64,000 nt of DNA from Mesostigma viride (Eukaryota > Streptophyta > Mesostigmatophyceae > Mesostigmatales > Mesostigmataceae), in contig RPFO01000167.1 in NCBI GenBank assembly GCA_009746045.1, forward strand, positions 1,325,878 through 1,389,877, given 5' to 3'. Below the pieces are notes generated by a model. The model was not told the origin of the DNA. It searched no databases and was given only the letters and a program-made list of their open reading frames with translations. A program made the translations under genes and the position numbers. Below, one piece after another: positions 15,001 through 26,429 of the stretch (positions are counted from its first letter, which is position 1; every line of letters starts with the position of its first letter).

Positions 15001-18000
15001 TGTGGTCTTGGAGCCCATTGTTTGTGGTCTTGCAGCCTGTCGTGGATAACGGCAGCTGCATCGACCTCCCCCCCTTGTGGTATTCATGGGAAGGATCCTC
15101 GTGTTGGGTGCCGCCCGTCGTTGCGGGGAACAGAATAAATGCTGTGTGTACCGAGTCTCCGTCAAGAAGTCGGAGAAGTTCATCGGGATCGCGGAGGGGG
15201 CGGAGACCGAGGAGAGGGTCGGCGAGTGGAAGGACCCGAACGCGAGCAAGTTCAAGGACGCCGTGGCGCAGTACGTGTGCTTGCATAGCTTTTCCTGTTT
15301 GTCGGCATGTTATCAATTGAGTGGATATGTCCACGCCGTGGCCCAGTATATACATAGCTGATCTAGCGTGACTATAGCTGCTTGCTAGCATGTTACCGAC
15401 CTGTTTGCCGGCAAAATGGCGATACAGTCGTATCCGTCTGTTATTGCCATGCTGCTAGCCAAGTAGATACAGCAGCACCACGGCCCAGTATGTCAGGCTA
15501 GCTCAGTACTATTTGTGTGCTACTGTGTTGTTGCTAATGATTTGCTAGCATGATTATGGACCACATGCTGGCATAACGGCATGTTGTTTGCTAGCATTGC
15601 CAACTATGTGTGAGCATGCTACGAGCCCAGTAGATGTGGGTGGCACTTTGGGCCACATGCATGGCAGGCTGCCTCAGCAGGCCAACAGCCAGGGTCCTGC
15701 TCGTCCCAGGGAGTTTGTTGGTTGGTCGACTGCACCTGGCCTGTTGGCCCTGCTTGGATTAAAATTAGCACAGCCTTGGTCATAAGTACCTTGTGTAGTT
15801 CTACCCATGGATACAGGTATAAGTACCTTGTGTAGTTCTACCCATGGATATAGTTATAAGTACCTTGTGTAGTTCTACCCATGGATACAGTCATAAGTAC
15901 CTTGTGTAGTTCTACCCATGGATATAGTTCCGACTCATATTCCTAATTAATTAAATAATTAATTAATTTATATAGTTCCGACTCGACAAACGCGGATAAG
16001 ATCACAGCAGGCTCGAGCTACCATGGTCCGGATTCTCCCGATTTCTGGCCTGCGCTGGTTGTCTCCATGGTAGATTGTGTCCTGTTGATACAGAAGTGAC
16101 GCCTTTGCTGCCTTATGGGCAGGTCGCCGAGTTACCCCCGTCCGTTGACAAAGGAGGGCGTCGGACCCGATGTTTGCTAAGAGCTCTTTGTGCAGACCTC
16201 TTAAGCTCTGGCAGCGAAAGGTGGTTGACTTCTCACTTCTATCTGACCGTCATGTGCAGTGTTAAACAGCACATAGCAACAACTGTTCTCTGTAATCTCC
16301 CGATTCAGGCATGTTTTTAGTCAAACTTTTACCTATGGCATGTATACGGACCTTGCGCTCCCCACGGGGAGAAATGTCTTCCAACACTTGCTGACATCCG
16401 CAGTGACATCTCCTGTGCCTCACTGCGTTAATAATTTTCCCACCTCGAATAATTTTCCCACCTCGAAAACTCTTCCAGGTACGGCCTGCTGTTCGCAAGC
16501 TACGGCGGCCCTGTGGAAGATGAGACCACAGAGGCCGCGGACGTGGAAGCCGGGGCAGACAAGGCGGGCGGCAAACTCCCTGGTGGCAACCCCAAAGCTG
16601 CCGGGTCCCCAAAGAAAACGAAGCGGAAGATGAGCCGCAAATTCACGTTTAGCCGCAGCTTTACCGGTCGCAGTTTTGTGGGCCATGGTTTCAGAGATGG
16701 GCAGAGCTTCACGGGCGGGCGCAACTTCTTTGACGATGATGTGGGGGGGAACCGGCGCCGGGGGGGGGGATATCGACGACGAGCACGAGTCGATGATCCG
16801 GGAGCGGATGATGGGGCGGCTGCGCGCTTCGTACACACTCGTTGTGTTCACGAAACAGGTCCGTCAACGCACTAGTGTTGCTGTACACACTGGTGGTGTT
16901 CTGGCGACGAGTAGCAAGCCTATTGCCCTATACAGCTGCGGTGTATACAAAACCTGTGCACGGAGAGCCCCTGCTCTGTGCACATGCCAATCCATAGCAC
17001 AAGGGACAAGGAGTACTATGCTGTCGTTGTTGCGAAGGCACGCCTTCTGAAGATCACATGCAGGCTGAGTCAGCGTAATTTAGGCAAATTCGTCAGCTCA
17101 TGCGTTGGCCAGCAGCTAGAGATCTACATTGCTCATTGGTATATGGCAACTCCTCCCCGCAACTTAAACTGCCAAAATTAAACAGTGTAGGTCACTGTGA
17201 TAGATCAAGACTGGACACCCACACCCACACACCCACACACCCACACACCCACACACCCACACACCCACACACCCACACACCCACCAAGGTAGTATCACCG
17301 AAACCATTCCAATCTGGCCCCCTCCTCCTTACCCCACCCCTCCATTTGGGGCAGGGCGCATCTTCTCTGCTCACCGTTTTGCTCTCGACTTAATCTATTT
17401 TCCTTTCTTCGGCCCCTTTCCTTGCACGCCCAATCGTCCACCCACCCTCCTCACCCCACCCTGCAGCTTATGATGGCCGCTCTGTCAGGGATCAAAGTGA
17501 AGGACTCCCACCGGACGCTGGCAGGGTGGTCGGAGGTACGCGCCCCGAGGCAACAGCGATGGCACTTAGCCATCGTCGTGGCCTTGATCACGCTTAGGCT
17601 AAACTATGTATGTGTGCGTAACCAGGTCAGGGGGTGGGGGATAATCATCGATCCTCGAGCTTCTCCTGGAGACTGCATGCTGTTGGGAGTGCCACCGTCG
17701 ATATTTCACGCCACGCTCAACCTGTGGGTATGTCTCGTATCCCGCCCATCGCACAAGGAAACCTGCGCCGCGTAATAATGCAGCGGACCTTCTCGGCTCT
17801 TACGAATCTTTCGGCTATTTTTCTCCCTTTCCTTGGCCTGGGCCCCTCTCGGTCTGCGTGTCCTCACTGTGGCGCGCTTCTTTGGTGCAGATGTCGGCAC
17901 TCTCTGCATTCTTGCTGATCGACGTGCTGTATGTCTTCTTCACCCAGGTAAAGCTTCCATGTGGTAAAAAGTTCCCAACGAGGGGAAAATGTTTTGGTTT

Positions 18001-21000
18001 AGGCTGGCAGCTTCATTCGTGTGGAGCTCTTCGACCTTATCATTCAGCTTACCGGTTGTGCCTGCCTAACTAAATAGCCTAGAAACCTCCAAGCGGTTAT
18101 TGGGATGCTACCTCTTTGATGTGCCCATCACGCTTTTCACTAGATGCGCCTGACCCTGCTCGAACATCACACAACCCCAATCGACCTACGATCAAACAAC
18201 AACACCCCAATCGACCTACAGTCAAACAATAATACCCCAATCGACCTATAATCAAACACCAACACCCTAATCGAACTATAATCAAACAATAACACCCCAA
18301 TCGACCTATCATCAAACAGCTCTGCATACATATTGCCAGGATGATGGCACACATGTGGCCCCCAGCAGTGCAGCGTGGCAGGGTTTTGCTGTATTTCGGG
18401 ATGCCACGCGAGCTCTGCACAGGGCGGGGGGTGGTTGCGCAGAATAGCTGCATTTCTGTTGTGTGCTCTGAGCGTGGTGGCAGGCACACTCACTCCTCCA
18501 TGCATCTCTTAGAAAGGATGGCCACTGCCCAGGAGACGAGCGTGAGTATGTGAACAACAGCAGGACAATGAAAATAGCCAAGGACGTCACAGGGGGATGG
18601 CCACAGTGGGCGTGGAAGGAGGGGGCTTTGCTGCCTGTGTCTGCTGCTACAACCAAGCTTGGGGCTTGGCGGAACATATAGGCAGCTACAACCGGGGCTC
18701 GGTTGGGCCTTGACAGAGTGCTGCGGTGCTTTCGAGGCACACCCTGTTGTGGGATTGTGGCAGTGCTTTGGTTCGCCCTCGCGGGGTCATGTCCCCCCCA
18801 AGATATCTCACGGGTTCTCCCATGTTCGCCCGCGGCTGCTCTTTCTCCCGCTTGTTCTCGCAGCCGCAACTGAAACGGGTGGACTGGGTCGTCGCCTTGG
18901 GCTCCACTGCGCTCGAGTTTGGCATCGTGATGTGCGGGCTGATGCTGCTGGTGGGCGACGCCAGCAGGAACAAGAGCTACCGCAGCAGTGTCAGCCACGC
19001 CATGCTGGCATTGATGATGACCGCCATCCTGCTGCAGATGGTTGGCCAGTGAGTAAATCGGCTACAATCCGCAGTTGCTCTTGTACTGCTTGGATGGCAT
19101 AGGTACCAGCGACATTGTGGACCTAATTTACATCTTTTTACAATGCCGACTGCTACTACCATCTCTGACTTGATAGATACCCTCGAGCCCATCTTTTGCG
19201 AGCTCATCCTTGGTGTGCCCCTCTTCGGGTGCCCGTCTGTGGACATGCCCCCCCCCTGGCTCGCTCTGCCAGGTTCATCGAGCTGTACAGCGTGGGCAAG
19301 GAATGGATCGAGAAGCGACGAGAGAAAGCCCAGCAACAACAGGGAGAGCCACTGCCGGCCCCTGACGGGGCCACCGGCCCATCCCCAGGCCTGACCTTGC
19401 CCCTCAAGAAGAAGAGGCCAACTTTTGGCCTGCAGGCGATGATCGACGCGTTCGAGTCTGCGGGCAAACGCCGCCAGATCGCCCGGTCACAAGGCGTCGA
19501 CGCGGGGGACAAGGACGGCACCCTCCCTCCCGCCACAACCAAGGAGGAGGACCGAACCTCCACATCGGGTCCTCCTGAGAGAGGCCAGGGGGGGCCCGGG
19601 TCACTTGGTCGGCCCACCCTGTGGCAGCGGTTCCAGAGGACGTACACGCCGCTCCTGCTGTGGTCCCCGAGGAAAAAGGAGACCTCGGTTGAGGTGCTAT
19701 TGGACGGGGCGGGCGCGATGGATTCCCCATCAGACAGCAACCATCCGCCGTACGCGGCGCGCCGCAGCGTCTCAAGGCACTTGGTCACATCCCCGGATCC
19801 TGAGCCTCACGGACCGGACATGCTCGATGCCGACGGGTACATCGCGGGGCGTGCCCACGGGGTGGGCGGCAGGGGAGGTGACAACGAACGGGTCCTCGAC
19901 GGGGGGAACACCCAAGACGAACAGGAAGCCAGCACGGACAGCGAGCCGGGCCGGAGCAAGCGGCGCAGCGACAAGTTGGAGAGTGGGCAGGGCGACGGGG
20001 ACGTCGCCGCCGAGGACAGCGAGGGCCGGTGCACAACGCCCAAGAAGTCGGCCCCCACGAGGAACAACTTTGGCGGGGTCCCAAAGGCGTACGCGGAAGA
20101 CTTGACCCGCATCGGTCTCGCGTCCCCCCCGCGGGAGCGGCGGGCGTCCATCGGCAGCCTGCGCATGAGCGCGGAGGACTGGCGGGGCAGTGCGGCCATA
20201 AACATTGACCGCGTGATCCCTCTCGCACCCCGGGAACAGTTCCCAAACCCCTCGGACGCCTACTCTCGTTCCCCCCGCCCGTCTGTGAGCCGCGGCGGCA
20301 AGAAGCCCATGCCCGCGGGCATGCGGACGTCGCGCTCCAGTACCTCCCGAGGGCCATCCCTGCCCCTGAGCACGAGGGCCGGGCCAGGCATGGGGGAAGC
20401 TGCTCCCCTAGGCACTGACCGCAGCGGACGCGGCGGTACCGATGGGGCCATGGGCAGCGGAGAGGGCGGCGTCTGGGACGTGTACATCGGCCCGGCGGGC
20501 GGGTTCGTCTCAGTACCCCCCCCCGCGAGCTTGGACCACTGCGACAGCTTTGGTTCGCCGCGCTCCGACTGCAGTGATGACAGCCTGGCTCCGCAGACGC
20601 CCGGCAAGGTCTCCATGCGGTTCCACCAGGCAGACGAGGAGGCCGGCGACATCCCCGGGACACCGAACACGCCGGGCAACCCCCTGCGCATGAGCGTGCT
20701 CAAGGTGGCCATCCCCCCTCGGGCGTCCGCCGAGAGCGCCCTGCCGAACCGCCGGCGCAGCGTGAGCGTGGTCAGCCCAACCAAGAGGGGGGGCATCCAC
20801 GTGCCCGCGCCGCGCCGACAGAGTCTCCAATCGGACCGTCCTGAGGACCGACCCCGCCGCGCGAGCCTCGACGAGAGCAGGCCACGAGCCGGTGCCCATG
20901 GGGGAAGCCGGCGGGCTTCCCTAGACTTGGACCGCGGTATGCGGCAATCGGTCTCGGTGACGTCGTCGCCGGTGGCCAGGAGCCCCAACCGCCGCCGGTT

Positions 21001-21931
21001 GAGCGTGGGGGCTTCCGGGACAGAGCCGGCATCTCCCGGCACGAGCATTAGCATCACAACAGGGGCCCGCCGTCACGTGCCCAGCGTGTCCAGCCCGACT
21101 CACCGCCAGACCATCGCGGTCTCGCCCGTCGTTGTGGCGTTTGGGGCCAGCCTTCCAGCGGTGGTCCCCGAGGTCCCCAGCCCGATACGGCGGCCCAAAG
21201 GGGCGATCTCGTTGGCCCTCGCAGAGGTGGCGGTGCTCGGTACGCTGGCGGCGCCCACGGGGGCCGCGGAGGAGATGCCTGGATCTGCGCCATCGCCCCA
21301 CGATGCCTCGGGGGACATGCCGGGCACGCACAACCTGATACCGGCGCCACCGCAACGGGAGTCGGTCTCCACCGGGAGCGGGCAGCGGGGATCGGGCCCG
21401 CAGAGCCATGTGGCCGTCTCGGTCTGGTCAGCGCCGTCGACGCCTAGCACCAGCCGGCCAGGGACCCCGAGGACACCTGCCACCGTCCCTCCGGCGACGC
21501 TGTCCCCGGGGGCATCGCTGCGCAGGCACTCGGTCGCGCTGGCGTCCCCTGGTGGCAGCCTCCACAAGAAGGACAACTCAGGGCCGATTTCGCGGGGGGG
21601 CGATGGCATCTCGTTGGCCTCGAGAGGTGCAGTGAGGTCCCCACGGCATTCGACCGACGGGGTGCTGTCCTCCGTCCCCGCGTCTCGGAAACGGGAATCC
21701 GTCTCATCGACGTCGTCCGTAGGGAGCGTGGCGTCCGCGCCTGGCGTTGCGAACCTGCAGCGGGTGCAGCAGCGGCGGCAGAGTGACGCGTCGGGGCACG
21801 TTCTGGCTGCCGTGGCGGTGCACAAGATAAAGGCCGGCCACGAGCGCAAATCCATGAGCGCGGGCATAAAGCCTGAGGCGGACGTCAAGAAAGAGGAGAC
21901 GGTGAAACCCAAGCTCAAGCAGGGCTGGTAG
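30..21931 (+). CDS. Multi-exon TRP-like membrane channel with secreted Pro/Ser-rich rod
   Basis: Exons whose phases chain without conflict: 30-88, 140-2678, 3044-3464, 5313-5575, 6225-6333, 7065-7209, 9175-9326, 9838-9965, 10081-10119, 10818-10847, 11154-11209, 11613-11871, 12783-12847, 13199-13419, 14378-14481, 15134-15270, 16479-16858, 17467-17535, 17891-17947, 18864-19048, 19273-21931. Exon 1 encodes a signal peptide (MVGPLLALLLLTLCTASTA). After the rod come a Cys-containing ectodomain and a segment like bacterial Ig-like repeats (FAVQWSEPV ... NNYNLEVGG). The GHVQLIQ/MMNGVDIPADP and MKWLSFVFPIPFL segments and the later hydrophobic exons recall the TRP-like channel family (PF06011 type). 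The family call is from memory of its pattern. Weak points: the 51-bp first intron, and possible missed small exons near 14.1, 14.85 and 17.65 kb. Frame slips lie at C runs near 1810 and 2030 and at G7/G10 near 16743-16770. Confidence 0.6.
140..2678 (+). repeat. Pro/Ser-rich (hydroxyproline-rich-type) rod exon
   Basis: About 2.5 kb of CCN/TCN codons reading PPPPSPPPPPSPP-type blocks on the plus strand. The reading begins in one frame near 147 and returns to it before 2397, ending PPPPPPQKDLSITVQSESG then a GTACAT donor at 2679. Between, the SP frame shifts at C9 near 1806-1815 and at C7 near 2029, so no single frame is open throughout. Such rods are typical of volvocine extracellular-matrix and cell-wall proteins, where prolines are hydroxylated and glycosylated. 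The long minus-strand Gly/Val/Trp-rich frames opposite are shadows of this composition. Confidence 0.7.
3451..4440 (+). repeat. 49-bp minisatellite carrying the exon end and splice donor
   Basis: Twenty copies of a 49-bp unit, starting at the end of the exon closed at 3464. Each copy repeats the last exon bases and the donor (GTTCAACG|GTAGGTGCTA) followed by AAGAAGAGTGTATGTGTGCTG; donor words recur every 49 bp from 3464 to 4395. Variants are single substitutions (CTACTAAG, CTAATAAG, CTACGAAG). A degenerate copy lies near 4485-4510. Confidence 0.95.
7565..7812 (+). repeat. 59-bp intronic minisatellite, left part
   Basis: About four copies of a 59-bp unit (CTGTCATGAATGGTACTTAT ... TTCTGCTTCCCAAGCGCC) in the intron 7210-9174. 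The same unit resumes at about 8545 after an inserted TIR element. Confidence 0.85.
7838..8530. mobile_element. Non-autonomous TIR DNA element inserted in a minisatellite
   Basis: About 690 bp with no coding capacity and long imperfect terminal inverted repeats. The left side (TTTTTTGCAAACTTATAGCC, then AAGAGGTACCTTGAAATTAA, then ATGCCTCTATCCAGATATAT) mirrors the right side (ATATATTCATAGAGGCACGC, TTTTAAGGTACCTCTCTTTT, GTTTTGCAAAAAA). It separates two stretches of the same 59-bp repeat, so it inserted into an existing array. No clear target duplication could be fixed by eye. Family not recognised. Confidence 0.6.
8545..9085 (+). repeat. 59-bp intronic minisatellite, right part
   Basis: Nine or so copies of the unit also seen at 7565-7812, spaced 59 bp (for example near 8786, 8845, 8904), ending in two shortened copies of CTGTCATGGCTGGTACATGC type. 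The short frames read across it are repeat artefacts. Confidence 0.9.
13545..14040 (+). repeat. 72-bp intronic minisatellite
   Basis: Nearly seven copies of a 72-bp unit (TGGCGAGGTAAGGTAGGGCT ... GATGATGAGGCTGCACAA) inside the intron 13420-14377. Because 72 is a multiple of three, frames stay open on both strands. Exon phases skip it cleanly (phase 1 at 13419 to the two bases at 14378), so it is treated as noncoding. Confidence 0.85.
15779..15945 (+). repeat. Short tandem repeat, about 40-bp unit
   Basis: Four copies of ATAAGTACCTTGTGTAGTTC followed by TACCCATGGATA, then an AT-rich TTAATTAAT run near 15950-15970. Lies in the intron 15271-16478. Confidence 0.85.
17213..17284 (+). repeat. Microsatellite (CACACC)n
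   Basis: A run of CCCACACACCCACACACCCA type, about 70 bp, in the intron 16859-17466. Confidence 0.9.
18170..18320 (+). repeat. 30-bp tandem repeat in the intron before 18864
   Basis: Five copies of AATCGACCTA followed by AATCAAACAATAACACCCC-type sequence. Noncoding; intron 17948-18863. Confidence 0.85.
19273..21931 (+). CDS. Terminal exon: cytosolic tail of the TRP-like gene
   Basis: The acceptor at 19271-19272 joins the preceding exon in phase (CA|G = Gln), giving QFIELYSVGKEWIEKRR and then about 880 residues to the stop at 21929-21931. The tail is hydrophilic, predicted disordered, rich in Ser/Pro/Arg, with no membrane segment. It carries repeated basic phospho-site motifs: RRASIGS, RRRSVSVVSP, RRQSLQS, RRASLDE, RRASLDL, RRLSVG, RRHSVALASP, KRESVSS, RRQSDAS. 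It ends EETVKPKLKQGW. No volvocine TGTAA polyadenylation word was seen in the few hundred bases after the stop. Confidence 0.75.
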
Positions 21932-23019
21932 TGGGGCCACGTGGGCAGGCCGGGAACGGGCTGCTGTGGCGCCGAAACCGACGCCCGCCGAAAACAACCA
22001 TTCGTGGCAGAATAAGTCGCGCTATAATGCCACCCGTTTTGAGCCGAGGGGCAGGGTCGATGGGGAACGGTTTGTCGGTTGTGACGCGGCCATCCGGCCG
22101 GCCGAAAGATCACGACCTGCAGGTTTTGCCCCATGCCACACCAGATTGATTACTGTAGCTTTAGTTTTCCACAGTTCCAAATTTTTTATCTGATCCAACC
22201 TGCGATATGCTTGCTGTCCTGTATGGGATTTTGACAGATGCAGGTTTATTTATATTATGTTTCCTTTGGGGGGGATTGCACCAGGTGCCCGTTTTGGTTT
22301 AGAGGCTGTAGCTGCAACAGCTAGTAAAAATGATCCATGAAATCATCCATAGCGGCAAACACAATGTTCAGGAGATAGAAAAATCGTTTTACCTGGGTTG
22401 CTGTTCTTGAGAAATAAGCTTCAATTCAATGCGTCCCAGAGAAATGTCGAGATGAAATTCAACGTTGTATGATGGGCTGGTTACCACACCTATGGCAGAC
22501 ACAACTTGACAGAGGTATCACAGTCTCTCAGACTGGCATAACACAGCAGTAAAACCAGAATATCACACCAATACTTGATCCTCAACAGCTCAGCATTTTG
22601 GAACTAGAGTCTGGACTGAAACATCAGGATCTGGAACTGGCAAACCCCACAATATCCATTCTGGAATCCCCCGGCCCTCACACCACAATTCAAACTCCAC
22701 CACCCATTCTCCCAACTTCCCCCTCAAATGCTGTTGTACCGCACACTAGCCTTGCCATCCCTTCCCTTGGGACCAAAGACGGGGAACTGCTCAACCATGT
22801 TGATCAGGTCAGGCCGGACTACTCTTGCTGACGGACCTGCAGAACCAAACATGAAGTCTCAGTGGTCCCCTCAGCCATCTGGGCAGCAAATCGACTGCAA
22901 GACCCTGCAGGTACGTAGAAGAAAGAGTCACCACCGCCGGCTGGCGCTCGGGGTCTGGACAACACCCGCCCATTGGGCGTCTTGTGCCTGCACAGTCATG
23001 AACTCAGTGTAGGCCGGCC
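21932..23019. other. Intergenic sequence after the channel gene
   Basis: 3' flank of the channel gene and spacer. No ORF with convincing composition, no RNA gene and no repeat structure was recognised; short frames such as 22598-22831 lack support. Confidence 0.5.
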
Positions 23020-24400
23020 CTGGACCAGAACTGCAGGATCGAGGGCACCATAGATATAGAGTTGGCTTGTTGTTGTAGATAGATTAGTAGACCGGTAGGA
23101 TTGCGTGTACCCATCCATCCATCCATCCATCCATCCATCCATCCATCCATCCATCCATCCATCCATCCATCCATCCATCCATCCATCCATCCATCCATCC
23201 ATCCATCCATCCATCCATCCATCCATCCATCCATCCATCCATCCATCCATCCATCCATCCATCCATCCATCCATCCATCCATCCATCCATCCATCCATCC
23301 ATCCATCCATCCATCCATCCATCCATCCATCCATCCATCCATCCATCCATCCATCCATCCATCCATCCATCCATCCATCCATCCATCCATCCATCCATCC
23401 ATCCATCCATCCATCCATCCATCCATCCATCCATCCATCCATCCATCCATCCATCCATCCATCCATCCATCCATCCATCCATCCATCCATCCATCCATCC
23501 ATCCATCCATCCATCCATCCATCCATCCATCCATCCATCCATCCATCCATCCATCCATCCATCCATCCATCCATCCATCCATCCATCCATCCATCCATCC
23601 ATCCATCCATCCATCCATCCATCCATCCATCCATCCATCCATCCATCTATCCATGTATGCATCAGGGTTAATGCTCCGTACGTGACTCCCCAACGGGAGC
23701 AGGATTGTTGAGCTTCGCTCATTTTATATATTCATTGAGAATGATAAATTACGGAGGTGAGATATTTGGCATGCAACATAAGGAAAACCCCGAAAAGAAG
23801 AAGAAGTTACCCTGAAGAAATTAATATATTCCATAATATATGACGCGTGGACGGGCTCTAATTAAGGGGACCGACCTAGGTAGCGTAAGACTAGCAGCGC
23901 TTGTCACGAGGGTACTGCACCGGCCGGCCCTTTTTGTGCCGAGGCTGATAGCTAATGAGAGTGTGGTTTTGGAGTGCATGCAGGCCTGGGTAGCTTCTAA
24001 CGTACGTCACGTACTAGACCTTGCACCTGCGCCAGCCGCCATGCAGGCGTGGCGCAACTGTGATGGGCAGTCAGTACACCTTGTACCTGCGCCAGCCGGC
24101 AGGCCTGCGTGGCACATGCAATTTGCATGATAGTCAGTACTTAGAGTGGTGTACCTAGGGGACGTAGGCCGGAGGCCTCTTTTCAGCTACGCAACTTTAT
24201 CCCAGCGTTTGCTGGCACTAGGTCGGCTGGCCGGTATGGCGGCTGCGCTGAATGTAAGACGATGCCATCGGCCTCTCCGGGCGTGGACTCTGACCGTGGA
24301 GAGGCCTAGAATAATTTTCTTTGTGTTCGCCACCAACCGTTCCAGGCCACGGTACAGTAATGGTTGGTGGGTGGGGGGCTCTACGATTTGAGTAAAAGGG
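23020..24400. mobile_element. Dispersed noncoding repeat element, copy A
   Basis: Shares several collinear blocks with 25860-26420: TAGATAGATTAG-ACCGGTAGGA before a CATC tract; TGCTCCGT ... CCAACGGGAGCA after it; GACGCGTGGACG; GGTAGCGTAAGACTAGC; GCACCGGCCGGCCCTTTTTG; TCAGTACTTAGAGTGGTGTA; GAGGCCTCTTTTCAGCT. It has no coding potential of its own. Copy A differs mainly by a huge CATC expansion. Element type unknown; related end sequence also lies in the insertion at 28378-28726. Confidence 0.55.
23106..23655. repeat. Expanded tetranucleotide repeat (CATC)n
   Basis: About 135 uninterrupted CATC (GATG on the other strand) units, with one variant near the right end (ATCTATCCATGT). All long frames over it (IHPS/DGWM-type repeats) are artefacts of the 4-bp unit. 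Confidence 0.98.
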
Positions 24401-25550
24401 TGTGATTTCCGGCGCTGGGCCCACTGACGACTCCCCTCTACCCCTGGGTGTGGCACGGAGCAGCTTCCTGACACTGGGGGAGCTGCGTTTTAAGTCGGAC
24501 AATGTCAGGGAAGGAGCCATACAGGCCAGTGCCAGCGGCTATATGTATTCTGATCAGACACTCCGCAAAGGTGAAAACCTTTGCGTTCAGTGCCGGGCCG
24601 CGGAAAACGCGGAAAACGCGATCTACAAATGAATCCGACCTGAATCGAACTGGGGACCTCTCGCACCAAATTTTGCTGACAATAGGACGGACGTCTCCGG
24701 TTACCATGGCATCGCCAACTTACACCTACAGTCATCCGCAAAATTTCTCCTGTCCGGGGAGTGATGCAAGCCTTTCGGATTTGGTACTAGATAAATCACT
24801 CGAGATCTGTGTGTAGGAGTACTACACACGTGTCTATATGTATGGTGGAAAGAATCACAGGTGGAGGCGAATCTGCCTTACGTGGAGATGGCTAGGCGCG
24901 GGGTGCCAGGGTAGCTAATACTGAACTGCCAGGAGCCAGACAGCGGACCCGATCTTCAGGCCTGTGGCCAGATGGAAGTTTCGGGGAGGATGCGGGGCTG
25001 GAGCAAATCTTTGTGGGAGGAGCGCGCTCTCCATCATTGCCCAGTTTTTCAGCAAAGAATGTTCGCCTAGCGGGGCTGAAATTCTGGCTGTTTTATCGTC
25101 TTTGTTTTTGTCCTGTTTGATGCATTATAGGAACGGCAATAAAGAGTTCGGTTCAGCCAGGGGCGCATATCTATGTATAAAAATTTGCCATATATAAAAA
25201 TTTCCTATAAAAATACAAGCCCTGGTCGGAGCGTTGGCTAAGCAGTTTCCAAGCCAAGGCCTTGACAGGGTAGAGGCCCCTATCGCCACAATGGCTTCAA
25301 ATTTGCCGGGAAATCCCAGCCTCAGGGGTGGGGCTGGTGATATGGGTCTTGCATGGGCTTGTGAGAGACGGTTCGGGGGCGTAATTAAGGCCTAATAATG
25401 AGCAGCCGCTGGAAACCGCCCCCCTTACGGGGGGAAAGACATGGGTGCCGCCCTGCGTCCGCCGGGAATTAAACCGTAGCGGCCACACGCCGGGGGCGGC
25501 AGTACAGCCGCGGCAGCGTGTGGGAGGGGGGCCATATGGGCGGAAAGAAA
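24401..25550. other. Intergenic repeat-poor spacer
   Basis: No supported gene. Two stretches have words like a tRNA B box on the minus strand (near 24640-24660 and 25465-25475), but no folded tRNA or matching A box was found. AT-rich TATAAAAATTT words sit at 25175-25215. Confidence 0.4.
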
Positions 25551-25554
25551 CTTG

Positions 25555-25850
25555 GCACCAAGGTTGGCGACAGCCTCAGTTGGTGGCCAGGTAGGAGGTG
25601 TGAGGGCAACACCTTGTGTTCGAGTATATGCTGGGCCCCCAGCACGGTGCTACAATAACCATGCAACTTGGTAATGATGTGCACTGAGTTTGAAGGTGTG
25701 GCGGGTATAGACAGGCTGTCCGTATAAAGCCTAGCACACAAAAATGTAAAATAAATGTTTCTCTTGCATGGTGGGAAGGTACTCCAATGGACTAAAAACA
25801 AGAAATGTATTTGTTGAGCTTCGCTTTTATGTATGACGCGTGGACGAGCT
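25555..25850. repeat. Duplicated block, copy 1 (partner 26430-26640)
   Basis: CACCTTGTGTTCGAGTAT, GCTGGGCCC, GTGCTACAATAACCA, TAATGATGTGCACTGAGTTT, AGCCTAGCACACAAAAATGT and ACAAGAAATGTAT occur in the same order in both copies. No coding potential was recognised. Confidence 0.75.
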
Positions 25851-25859
25851 GTCGGGCTC

Positions 25860-26425
25860 ATTCGGGACCGACCTGCGCCGAAGGTAGCGTAAGACTAGCG
25901 GTTGTCACGGGGACCCGGAGGTCATAGAGGACAACGAGCCCCCCCCCGACGGGAAGCGCCCGCGTGTGCAAATTAACCCGCGGGAGGCACGCCAGACAGA
26001 TCCCCTGGAGTAGAGTTGATGTTGATAGCTTTAGATAGATGTTGCAGGTAGCTGTTGTAGATAGATTAGACCGGTAGGACTGTTTGCACCCATCCATCCA
26101 TCCATCGGGGTTTATGCTCCGTGACACCCCCAACGGGAGCACGAGTCTAATTAATGTCACGGGGGTACTGCACCGGCCGGCCCTTTTTGTGCCGAGGCTG
26201 AGTGTGGTTCCGGAGTGCAGGCCAAGGTAGCTTTTAACGTACGTCACTAGACCTTGTACCTGCACCAGCCGCCAGGCATTGCGCAACTGTACATGATGGG
26301 CAGACAGTACACCTTGTACCTGCGCCAGCCGGCAGGACTGCGTGGCGCAATGTGCATGGTAGTCAGTACTTAGAGTGGTGTACCTAGGGGACGTAGGGAG
26401 GCCTCTTTTCAGCTCCCACCCACCC
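25860..26425. mobile_element. Dispersed noncoding repeat element, copy B
   Basis: Collinear with copy A (23020-24400) but with only about three CATC units at 26090-26106 (CCCATCCATCCATCCATCGG). The flanking words ACCGGTAGGA and CCAACGGGAGCA are kept. With 25555-25850 and 26430-26640 it forms a local tandem arrangement of about 0.9 kb. Confidence 0.55.
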
Positions 26426-26429
26426 ATGC

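Noticed and set aside
23004-23722. Long frames of repeating IHPS, DGWM and WMDG units
   Set aside because: Translation of a tetranucleotide repeat, open in most frames on both strands.
24630-24670. tRNA-derived SINE or tRNA (B-box-like GTTCGATTC on the minus strand)
   Set aside because: T-stem does not pair and no A box or cloverleaf was found; likewise near 25465.
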